Shown: positions 1-5,596 of the stretch, piece by piece | Position numbering within the stretch: position 1 is the first letter of the stretch | Layout: the number at the start of each line of letters is the position of its first letter | NCBI GenBank assembly: GCA_938045435.1 | Contig: CALIBA010000036.1 | Location: forward strand, 1-7,286 | Length of the DNA stretch: 7,286 bases | Direction of reading: 5' to 3' | From: an uncultured Selenomonas sp. | Lineage (GTDB): Bacteria; Bacillota; Negativicutes; Selenomonadales; Selenomonadaceae | The notes under the pieces: generated by a model | Seen by the model: only the letters and a program-made list of their open reading frames with translations | Databases searched by the model: none | What the model was told of the DNA's origin: nothing | Translations under genes and position numbers: made by a program

Positions 1-14
1 TTTCAGCGATTCAG

Positions 15-40
15 CACAGCCTTTCGGGGCTGTGTTTCTC
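15..40 (+). terminator. UUCG-loop hairpin, possible terminator of the upstream unit
   Basis: An 8-bp stem (15-22 with 27-34, innermost pair T-G) closes a TTCG tetraloop and is followed by TTTCTCTC, which is T-rich but not a clean T run. It probably marks the 3' end of a gene lying left of the window. Termination strength cannot be judged from sequence; the stem could also be an RNA processing or stability element. A near copy lies at 447-462, after the next gene. Confidence 0.55.
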
Positions 41-74
41 TCGAAAAATAAGTGTGATTTATCGAAAATAAGAC

Positions 75-84
75 TTGCTATATT
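75..84 (+). promoter_or_regulatory. Possible extended -10 promoter for the 92-aa gene
   Basis: TGCTATATT (76-84) fits the extended -10 pattern TGnTATAAT with one mismatch. No convincing -35 hexamer stands 16-18 bases upstream, which extended -10 promoters can tolerate. It lies between the hairpin at 15-34 and the start codon at 149. A similar TTGCTAT..TTCTG string occurs 79 bases upstream of the 108-aa gene, which supports a shared function. Assigned by eye only. Confidence 0.35.
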
Positions 85-148
85 CTGCGTTTAGAGACAT
101 ATATGTAAATGACCGAAGGGAACAACTTACACAAAGGAGGAAACGAAA

Positions 149-427
149 ATGAAAAACGCAGAAGCAAGATGGCCGAAGACCACCACGATGGAGCACCTCG
201 ATGAGATGCGGTACGGGACGAGCGGCGCGGTGCTTCGGTACGGCGAGCAGATCCTTGTGGTCGGCAGAGAATGCTGGGGCTTCCACGCAGCCATCTACGA
301 GATGGTTGAAACGCCGGAAGAGACGGGTTTTGCGGACATCGAATGCCGCCTGAACCTTGTCGAAGCCGCCGCAGAGCTTTTTGAGGACGGCGGGCATGCG
401 GTGGCTTGGTGCATGAAGCGCATCTAA
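149..427 (+). CDS. Small acidic phage protein of unknown function (92 aa)
   Basis: I do not recognise this protein. The start is supported by a strong ribosome site, AAGGAGG at 134-140, eight bases before the ATG. It is acidic (about 16 Asp/Glu against 9 Lys/Arg). A central stretch around residues 28-50 looks beta-rich and aromatic, and a C-terminal part around residues 66-90 looks helical. There is no signal peptide or membrane segment; two or three cysteines occur without a clear metal-site spacing. It sits alone between two nearly identical hairpins and has its own possible promoter, so it looks like an independently expressed insertion (moron-like) just before TerL. A terminase small subunit would be expected near here, but at 92 residues with no visible helix-turn-helix this is a poor candidate. 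A host-takeover or defence-related role is possible but unsupported. Confidence 0.75.
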   Translation: MKNAEARWPKTTTMEHLDEMRYGTSGAVLRYGEQILVVGRECWGFHAAIYEMVETPEETGFADIECRLNLVEAAAELFEDGGHAVAWCMKRI

Positions 428-446
428 GCCACGCCGAACAACAAAA

Positions 447-470
447 CAGCCCTTCGGGGCTGCTTCTCGT
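447..470 (+). terminator. UUCG-loop hairpin after the 92-aa gene
   Basis: CAGCCC (447-452) pairs perfectly with GGGCTG (457-462) around a TTCG tetraloop, a very stable RNA arrangement. The following bases, CTTCTCGTTT, are only moderately T-rich, so it may be a weak terminator or a 3' stability element. The loop and most of the stem repeat the hairpin at 15-34, so the two bracket the 92-aa gene. Confidence 0.5.
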
Positions 471-482
471 TTCAGATATTGT

Positions 483-507
483 GAGTCGCTGACGGCGGCT
501 CTTTTTT
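483..507 (+). terminator. Intrinsic terminator just upstream of the terminase gene
   Basis: A 7-bp stem (483-489 with 495-501, one T-G pair) with a 5-base loop is followed directly by six T residues (502-507). This is the classic Rho-independent form and the best terminator in the window. It ends only four bases before the ribosome site of TerL, so TerL transcription must read through it or start very close by. Late-gene antitermination or partial termination would fit. Confidence 0.65.
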
Positions 508-510
508 GAT

Positions 511-518
511 GGGGGTGA
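511..518 (+). promoter_or_regulatory. Ribosome binding site that favours the TTG start of terL
   Basis: GGGGGTGA stands about five bases before TTG 523, a normal spacing. The first in-frame ATG, at 535, would have a spacing of about 16-17 bases, which is poor. The TTG is therefore preferred. The alternative would remove only four residues. Confidence 0.6.
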
Positions 519-522
519 TTGC

Positions 523-3144
523 TTGCGGAAACTCATGGACTATAAGCCGACGGAGTTCATGGCAGAGGACGCACACTATGACAAAGCCGCTGCGGACTAC
601 GCCGTGGGCTTTATCGAGTGTCTGTGCCATACGAAGGGGACGTGGGCAGGAAAGCCTTTTGAACTCATCGACTGGCAGGAGCGGATCATCCGCGACATCT
701 TTGGCATTCTGAAACCGAACGGGTATCGCCAGTTCAACACGGCGTATGTGGAGATTCCCAAGAAACAGGGAAAACAGCTTGCCCTCGATACGAAAATCCC
801 TACACCCGAGGGATTCACTACGATGGGTGATATTCGCGTCGGAGATACCGTTTTTGATGAAAACGGGCAGACCTGCCATGTTGTCGCCAAGAGCGATGTG
901 GATGATACGGAACAGGCATATCGGCTGACCTTTCGTGACGGTTCCTCCATCGTCGCGGGAGAGCGTCATCTCTGGAATGTGGATTACATCATCGGCGAGC
1001 CGCGATCAGTCCTTTGGACAACGGGTGAAATCTACCATCGGACGATGAAACACAGAGAAAAATATCGGGATAACGAGAAGGAGGCACGCCGTTCCATTAT
1101 CCGAATCCCTGTGGCAAAGCCGTTGAATCTCAGGGCGTGCGATCTTCCTGTTGATCCGTATCTTTACGGATACTGGCTCGGCAACGGATGTGCCACAAAG
1201 CCCGAAATTACTATCTGCGATAAGGACGTACAGGCGGTCACACAGAATGTGCCGTATGCTCCATACAACAGCATTACTCAGCCGGGAAGTGTGCGCGTGT
1301 ACTATGAGGAACTAAAGAGCATCCTCGTTCCGACATTCCGAGATAAGGTTATCCCAGTCGCATATCTAAGAGCCTCGGAGCGTCAGCGTTGGGAACTCTT
1401 GCAAGGTCTGATGGATTCTGACGGGTGCATCGGGAATCGGAAGGCGCAGAGCGTCTACGTCAGCACCATCAAGCAGCTTGCGGAATCGGTACGTGAACTC
1501 TTGTGGAGTCTCGGCATCAAGAATGCCATGACCGAAGCACCGTCTACGCGATGCGGAAAGCCGACAGGGGAAACCCTCTACATCATACGGTTCACTACAT
1601 TTGACGATCAACCAACATCAAAACTGCATCGGAAAATCTGCCGGAAACGGGAGCGGGTTAAAGAAACTCGCTCCTGTTTTCATTATCTGGCAGATATGGA
1701 ACCGCTCAAAGAGTGCGTCCCCATGCAGTGCATTCAAGTGGACAGCAGAAGCCATTGTTATCTGGTAGGGGAATCCTTCGTTCCGACGCACAACAGTGAG
1801 CTTGCCGCCGCCGTTGCACTGCTCCTTTGCTGCGGCGACGGTGAGGAGCGAGCTGAGGTATATGGATGTGCTGCCGACCGTCAACAGGCGAGCATCGTGT
1901 TCGAGGTCGCAGCAGATATGGTGCGGATGTGTCCCGCACTCAGCAAGCGGGTGAAGATCCTCGCCTCCCAGAAGCGGATGGTGTATCTGCCGACGAACAG
2001 CTTCTATCAGGTGCTTTCGGCAGAGGCATATTCAAAGCACGGCTTCAATATTCACGGCGTTGTGTTTGATGAGCTGCACACGCAGCCGAACCGCAAGCTC
2101 TTTGACGTTATGACGAAAGGCTCGGGCGATGCGCGTATGCAGCCGCTTTATTTCCTCATTACGACAGCAGGAACGGACACGCAGTCCATTTGCTACGAGA
2201 CGCATCAGAAAGCGAAGGACATTCTCGACGGACGAAAGATTGACCCAACCTTCTATCCCGTGATCTACGGAGCGAAGGAAGATGAGGACTGGACAGACCC
2301 GGAGGTCTGGAAGAGGGCGAATCCCTCGCTCGGCATTACGGTCGGCATCGACAAGGTACAGGCGGCTTGTGATTCGGCACGGCAGAATCCCGCCGAGGAG
2401 AACAGCTTCCGTCAACTGCGTCTGAATCAATGGGTGAAGCAGTCCGTGCGGTGGATGCCGATGGACAAATGGGATGCGTGTGCCGCCCCTGTTGACGCTG
2501 AGTTCTTAAAGGGGCGTGTCTGCTACGGCGGTCTTGACCTTTCCTCCACGATGGACATTACGGCATTTGTTCTTGTGTTTCCTCCGACGGAGGAAGATGA
2601 GCCGTTTGCCGTCCTTCCGTACTTCTGGATTCCAGAGGAGAACATTGACCTGCGTGTGCGCCGCGATCATGTACCGTATGACGTGTGGGAGAAGCAGGGC
2701 TTTCTCATGAGCACCGAGGGAAACGTCGTACATTATGGCTTCATCGAAGCGTTCATTGAGAAACTGGGCGAAAAGTATAACATCTGTGAGATTGCGTTCG
2801 ACCGATGGGGCGCAGTGCAGATGGTGCAGAATCTTGAAGGGATGGGCTTCACCGTTGTTCCATTCGGGCAGGGCTTCAAGGATATGAGTCCGCCGACCAA
2901 AGAGCTGATGAAGCTGACCTTGGAAAAGAAAATAGCGCACGGCGGGCATCCCGTCATGCGCTGGATGGCAGACAACATCTTCATTCGCACCGATCCTGCG
3001 GGGAACATCAAGGCAGATAAGGAAAAATCTACCGAGAAGATCGACGGTGTGATCGCGCTTATCATGGCACTGGATCGTGCGATCCGCTGTGGAAATGATA
3101 CGTCGGAATCGGTGTATGAGAGTCGCGGCATATGGGCATTTTAG
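523..3144 (+). CDS. terL: Phage terminase large subunit (Terminase_1-like) interrupted by an in-frame intein
   Basis: ATP-driven packaging motor and DNA-cutting nuclease that docks on the portal. The frame encodes 873 residues; removal of the intein (residues 85-424) leaves 533, normal for this family. The N-terminal part has the conserved FELIDWQ stretch (about residues 46-52) before the ATPase. Walker A is split: KKQGK (80-84) joins Ser425 after splicing to give GKS. Walker B is VVFDE, with Asp516 and Glu517, followed by a TTAGT coupling motif. The RNase H-like nuclease shows Asp672 (GGLDLS), Asp760 (FDRWG) and Asp841 (KIDG) as likely metal ligands. Translation probably starts at TTG with a G-rich ribosome site. 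The gene lies just after a strong terminator and before a small unknown gene and the portal. The unspliced protein should lack ATPase activity. The family call is firm; the start codon is less so. Confidence 0.95.
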   Translation: MRKLMDYKPTEFMAEDAHYDKAAADYAVGFIECLCHTKGTWAGKPFELIDWQERIIRDIFGILKPNGYRQFNTAYVEIPKKQGKQLALDTKIPTPEGFTTMGDIRVGDTVFDENGQTCHVVAKSDVDDTEQAYRLTFRDGSSIVAGERHLWNVDYIIGEPRSVLWTTGEIYHRTMKHREKYRDNEKEARRSIIRIPVAKPLNLRACDLPVDPYLYGYWLGNGCATKPEITICDKDVQAVTQNVPYAPYNSITQPGSVRVYYEELKSILVPTFRDKVIPVAYLRASERQRWELLQGLMDSDGCIGNRKAQSVYVSTIKQLAESVRELLWSLGIKNAMTEAPSTRCGKPTGETLYIIRFTTFDDQPTSKLHRKICRKRERVKETRSCFHYLADMEPLKECVPMQCIQVDSRSHCYLVGESFVPTHNSELAAAVALLLCCGDGEERAEVYGCAADRQQASIVFEVAADMVRMCPALSKRVKILASQKRMVYLPTNSFYQVLSAEAYSKHGFNIHGVVFDELHTQPNRKLFDVMTKGSGDARMQPLYFLITTAGTDTQSICYETHQKAKDILDGRKIDPTFYPVIYGAKEDEDWTDPEVWKRANPSLGITVGIDKVQAACDSARQNPAEENSFRQLRLNQWVKQSVRWMPMDKWDACAAPVDAEFLKGRVCYGGLDLSSTMDITAFVLVFPPTEEDEPFAVLPYFWIPEENIDLRVRRDHVPYDVWEKQGFLMSTEGNVVHYGFIEAFIEKLGEKYNICEIAFDRWGAVQMVQNLEGMGFTVVPFGQGFKDMSPPTKELMKLTLEKKIAHGGHPVMRWMADNIFIRTDPAGNIKADKEKSTEKIDGVIALIMALDRAIRCGNDTSESVYESRGIWAF
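775..1794 (+). mobile_element. Class 3-type intein with LAGLIDADG domain, inserted in the TerL P-loop
   Basis: A 340-residue protein-splicing element. Block A begins QLALDTKIPTPEG at TerL residue 85, so position 1 is Gln, not Cys or Ser. Block B has GERHLW with His149 and Trp151. Block F is CIQV with Cys403. Block G ends FVPTHN with Thr422, His423 and Asn424, and Ser425 is the +1 residue. Trp, Cys and Thr at these places form the WCT set of class 3 inteins, such as that of mycobacteriophage Bethlehem DnaB, where the block F Cys replaces Cys1 as first nucleophile. Usual block B TxxH Thr is Gly here. The insertion site lies between Lys and Ser of Walker A, a highly conserved place typical of inteins. 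Sampled lines look lower in GC than the flanking extein, consistent with separate origin. Boundaries follow from the restored GKS motif. Splicing itself is inferred. Confidence 0.9.
1156..1605 (+). other. LAGLIDADG homing endonuclease domain within the intein
   Basis: Two motifs of the two-repeat LAGLIDADG endonuclease family are visible: LYGYWLGNG at 1162-1188 (TerL residues 214-222) and LQGLMDSDG at 1399-1425 (residues 293-301). Such enzymes cut an intein-free copy of the host gene so that the intein is copied in. In motif 1 the eighth position, normally Asp or Glu, is Asn221 (codon AAC), while motif 2 keeps Asp300. Loss of one of the two metal-binding acids usually weakens or abolishes cutting, but some lineages may carry Asn natively. 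The distance between the motifs is short (about 70 residues), so this is a compact domain. The outer limits are approximate. Confidence 0.8.
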
Positions 3145-3149
3145 GGCGA

Positions 3150-3179
3150 TTGTATACGCACATATGGCCTTGCTATTTC
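3150..3179 (+). promoter_or_regulatory. Possible promoter for the 108-aa gene
   Basis: TTGTAT (3150-3155) is followed, after 18 bases, by TATTTC (3174-3179) with TG at 3171-3172, a weak extended -10 arrangement. The core string TTGCTATTTCTG closely matches TTGCTATATTCTG before the 92-aa gene, at a similar distance from the start codon (79 against 74 bases). The -10 match is poor on its own, and the call rests mainly on that similarity. The rest of 3145-3248 holds no gene that I can support. Confidence 0.3.
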
Positions 3180-3248
3180 TGTGATAGTACGGGAATATAC
3201 ACATACCGAAAGGGAAAACCGAAGAACCAAGAAACGGAGGAAAAGAAA

Positions 3249-3575
3249 ATGAACAAGCAGGAAATCGCCAAGATCATCGAGAGCAAGGCTGCCGAGTACG
3301 GACTCAAGCTGCAGGAAAACACCATGGGCTGGGCAAACGAGAGCAACCACGACAGCTACATCCGCATCGAGGTTCGCAAAGAGAGGGATTATGACAAGAC
3401 GGATTGGGAAGCCCGCAAGGTTTTCTGGGACATCAAAGCCAACGCCGGCATTTGCCAGATGGGCGGAAATCCAACGCCGGAGGAACTTTTGAAAGCCGCC
3501 GACGAGATTGCGCGGGGGGCAAGATTCACAGCCGCAATCAACAGCATGGAGCTTTCCTGCATCGAAAACTTCTAA
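3249..3575 (+). CDS. Small acidic phage protein of unknown function (108 aa)
   Basis: I do not recognise this protein. The start at 3249 is chosen because GGAGG at 3236-3240 stands eight bases ahead; the frame stays open further upstream but without a comparable site. The N-terminus (residues about 3-20) looks like a charged helix. The middle alternates beta-like and charged segments with several Trp and Tyr. The C-terminus has PTPEELLKAADEIARG, probably helical. It is mildly acidic, with no signal peptide or membrane segment. It lies between terL and the portal gene, a place where these operons usually have no extra gene or a very small one, and is followed by a hairpin. Its leader resembles that of the 92-aa gene on the other side of terL. 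A shared LxxAA(D/E) helix near the C-terminus of both proteins is too short to prove kinship. Confidence 0.75.
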   Translation: MNKQEIAKIIESKAAEYGLKLQENTMGWANESNHDSYIRIEVRKERDYDKTDWEARKVFWDIKANAGICQMGGNPTPEELLKAADEIARGARFTAAINSMELSCIENF

Positions 3576-3588
3576 ACCGAAATGAGGG

Positions 3589-3616
3589 AGCGCCGCTCGG
3601 AAGGGCGGCGCTTCTG
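3589..3616 (+). terminator. GC-rich hairpin before the portal gene
   Basis: A 10-bp stem (3589-3598 with 3603-3612, one T-G pair) closes a GGAA loop, which fits the stable GNRA class. The following bases, TCTGCTATCATCTTTT, hold no immediate T run, so it is at best an imperfect terminator. It lies after the 108-aa gene stop (3575) and 21 bases before the portal ribosome site (3634-3638). Confidence 0.45.
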
Positions 3617-3643
3617 CTATCATCTTTTGAAATGGAGGCGACC

Positions 3644-4894
3644 ATGAACTTCTTCACAAAACTCTTCCGTTCGCGGGACAAGCCCAAGAATCATCTTGGC
3701 GGCTTGTCATTTTTGTTTGGGCAGACGGCGGCGGGCAAGGCGGTCAACGAGCGTACTGCAATGCAGACAACGGCAGTCTACGCCTGTGTCCGCATTCTCG
3801 CAGAATCTATCGCGGGATTGCCACTCCACGTCTATAAATACAAAGGGGCGGGCAAAGAGCGCGTGCCGGAGCATCCGTTGTACTTCCTGCTCCATGATGC
3901 GCCGAATCCCGAGATGACCTCCTTTATATTTCGCGAAACAATGATGAGTCACCTTCTTCTGTGGGGGAATGCTTACGCACAAATTTTGCGGGATGGCAGG
4001 GGGCGTGTTCTCGGACTTTATCCTCTGCTCCCGGACAAGATGGAGGTCAGCCGTGACAGTCGGACAGGTGAACTCTACTACACCTATACGAGAAGCACGG
4101 AGGAGAATCCGAATTTTGCGGACAAGGGGCAGATTCGGCTACGGCGTGAGGATGTGCTGCATATTCCGGGACTTGGATTTGACGGCTTGGTCGGCTATTC
4201 TCCCATTGCTATGGCAAAGAATGCCATCGGGATTGCACTTGCGACCGAGGAATACGGTGCGGCATTCTTCAAGAACGGAGCGCGTCCGGGTGGCGTACTC
4301 GAACATCCGGGTGTCCTCAAAGACCCGTCGAAGCTCCGTGAGAGTTGGCACGCCGTTTACGGCGGCACGATGAACACGGGCAGGATTGCTGTTCTTGAGG
4401 AAGGTGTAAAGTATCAGCAGATTGCCATTCCACCCGAGGAGGCGCAGTTCCTAGAGACGAGGAAGTTCCAGATCGACGAGATTGCGCGGCTCTACCGTGT
4501 ACCGCCGCATATGGTAGGAGACTTGGAGAAATCCTCGTTTTCGAACATCGAGCAGCAGTCCCTCGAGTTCGTCAAGTACACGCTGAACCCGTGGGTCGTG
4601 CGGTGGGAGCAGTCGCTGCAGAAAGCACTGCTGACGGACAAGGAGCGGAAGGATTACTTCATCCGCTTCAACGTGGACGGGCTTCTGCGTGGAGATTACA
4701 AGAGCCGCATGGAGGGCTATGCCATCGGGCGGCAGAACGGATGGCTCTCGGCAAACGACATCCGCTGCCTTGAGGACATGAATCCCATCGAAGCAGACGA
4801 GGGTGGAGATCTGTATCTCATCAACGGGAATATGACAAAACTGAGGGATGCGGGTTTATTCGCCAACAAGAAAGGAGAGGGCGATGAAGCGTAA
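3644..4894 (+). CDS. Portal protein, HK97 family
   Basis: Forms the ring at one capsid vertex through which DNA enters and leaves, and to which TerL and the connector proteins bind. The protein has 416 residues, normal for HK97-type portals. Typical features include the early helix AVYACVRILAESIAGLP (about 44-60), the WGNAY segment (about 107-111), the LHIPG stretch (about 172-176), and IARLYRVPPHMVGDLE (about 280-295) followed by SSFSNIEQQSLEF. The start is set by GGAGG at 3634-3638, five bases ahead; an in-frame ATG at 3632 overlaps that site and is unlikely. The 3' end overlaps the protease gene by 11 bases, suggesting translational coupling. The acidic and Lys-rich tail is probably flexible. 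No frameshift or missing segment is evident. Confidence 0.96.
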   Translation: MNFFTKLFRSRDKPKNHLGGLSFLFGQTAAGKAVNERTAMQTTAVYACVRILAESIAGLPLHVYKYKGAGKERVPEHPLYFLLHDAPNPEMTSFIFRETMMSHLLLWGNAYAQILRDGRGRVLGLYPLLPDKMEVSRDSRTGELYYTYTRSTEENPNFADKGQIRLRREDVLHIPGLGFDGLVGYSPIAMAKNAIGIALATEEYGAAFFKNGARPGGVLEHPGVLKDPSKLRESWHAVYGGTMNTGRIAVLEEGVKYQQIAIPPEEAQFLETRKFQIDEIARLYRVPPHMVGDLEKSSFSNIEQQSLEFVKYTLNPWVVRWEQSLQKALLTDKERKDYFIRFNVDGLLRGDYKSRMEGYAIGRQNGWLSANDIRCLEDMNPIEADEGGDLYLINGNMTKLRDAGLFANKKGEGDEA

Positions 4895-5573
4895 GTTTTG
4901 GAATTGGGTACGGAACGAAGGAGAGAAGCGGACATTGCTTCTGGATGGTGAAATCTCGGACGAAACGTGGTGGGGCGATGAAGTCACACCTCAGATGTTT
5001 CGATCTGAGCTTCACGCCGCCGAGGGAGATATTGACCTTTGGATCAACTCTCCGGGCGGGGACTGCTATGCGGCGGCACAGATCTACAATATGCTCATGG
5101 AGTATAAGGGGAACGTCACCGTTAAGATTGACGGGATTGCCGCCTCTGCTGCATCCGTTGTTGCGATGGCAGGATCAACGGTTGAGATTTCTCCCTTGGG
5201 GATGTTGATGATTCACAATCCCATGACCGTCTCCATCGGCGATACACACGAGATGGAGCGGACGATTACGTTCCTTGCCGAAATTAAGGAGAGCATCATC
5301 AACGCTTATGAGATCAAGACGGGGCTTTCCCGTGCGAAGATTTCACGGCTGATGGATGCCGAGACGTGGATGAATGCAAAGAAGGCGGTGGAGCTTGGAT
5401 TTGCGGATTCTGTTCTCTATACGGACGCACAGCGTCCTGTTACCGATGCGGCAGACGGGCTGATCTTCTCCCGTGCCGCTGTCACGAACTCCCTGCTCTC
5501 GAAATTCGGGCAGGGAACACACAATGTCGATGCAGAGCCGTTTAAAAAGCGGCTCTTTTCTATTTCACACTAA
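4884..5573 (+). CDS. ClpP-like capsid maturation protease
   Basis: Serine protease of the ClpP/S14 fold that works inside the procapsid and probably removes the N-terminal delta domain of the capsid protein. The protein has 229 residues. The likely triad is Ser88 (GIAASAAS), His111 (MLMIHNP) and Asp158 (LMDAETWM). WINSPGGD (about 53-60) matches the conserved oxyanion-side strand and the WMNAKKAVELGFAD stretch matches the ClpP C-terminal part. The start at 4884 follows AGGAG at 4873-4877 with six bases of spacing and overlaps the portal stop. No separate scaffold gene is seen before the capsid gene, so the delta domain probably serves as scaffold. The last residues, about 217-226, are encoded by a terminator-like hairpin, so the tail may be shaped by RNA structure more than by protein function. 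Confidence 0.95.
   Translation: MKRKFWNWVRNEGEKRTLLLDGEISDETWWGDEVTPQMFRSELHAAEGDIDLWINSPGGDCYAAAQIYNMLMEYKGNVTVKIDGIAASAASVVAMAGSTVEISPLGMLMIHNPMTVSIGDTHEMERTITFLAEIKESIINAYEIKTGLSRAKISRLMDAETWMNAKKAVELGFADSVLYTDAQRPVTDAADGLIFSRAAVTNSLLSKFGQGTHNVDAEPFKKRLFSISH
5534..5562 (+). terminator. Terminator-like hairpin inside the 3' end of the protease gene
   Basis: AGAGCCG (5534-5540) pairs perfectly with CGGCTCT (5550-5556), and the stem can extend inward by a T-G and two T-A pairs to leave an AAA loop. TTTTCTATTT follows. The whole structure lies before the protease stop codon at 5571-5573 and 41 bases before the capsid start. Its 3' half, GCGGCTCTTTT, matches that of the terminator before terL. 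It may set the ratio of capsid to upstream transcripts or require antitermination; translating ribosomes may mask it. Confidence 0.55.
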
Positions 5574-5596
5574 GAAACTAATGGAGGGACAAGGAC

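Noticed and set aside
775..777. Gln at intein position 1 as an inactivating mutation of Cys1
   Set aside because: The block B Trp, block F Cys and block G Thr typical of class 3 inteins are all present, and class 3 inteins do not use residue 1 as nucleophile.
523..3144. TerL as a broken gene with a disrupted Walker A motif
   Set aside because: The interruption is in frame, begins and ends with intein blocks A and G, and its removal restores GKS and a normal 533-residue terminase.
2506..3204. A 232-codon open frame on the - strand opposite the terminase nuclease domain
   Set aside because: Antisense to conserved TerL sequence with no recognisable family; a shadow frame.
3132..3248. Upstream start (ATG 3132) for the 108-aa gene
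   Set aside because: It overlaps the end of terL, has no good ribosome site, and the extension is low in protein-like character; GGAGG before ATG 3249 is decisive.
3141..3623. A 160-codon open frame on the - strand over the 108-aa gene
   Set aside because: Antisense shadow with no ribosome site or family resemblance; the + strand frame has a good ribosome site and fits the operon direction.
3404..3643. Upstream extension of the portal frame into the 108-aa gene
   Set aside because: The extension overlaps another gene and crosses a hairpin; family length and GGAGG at 3634-3638 support ATG 3644.
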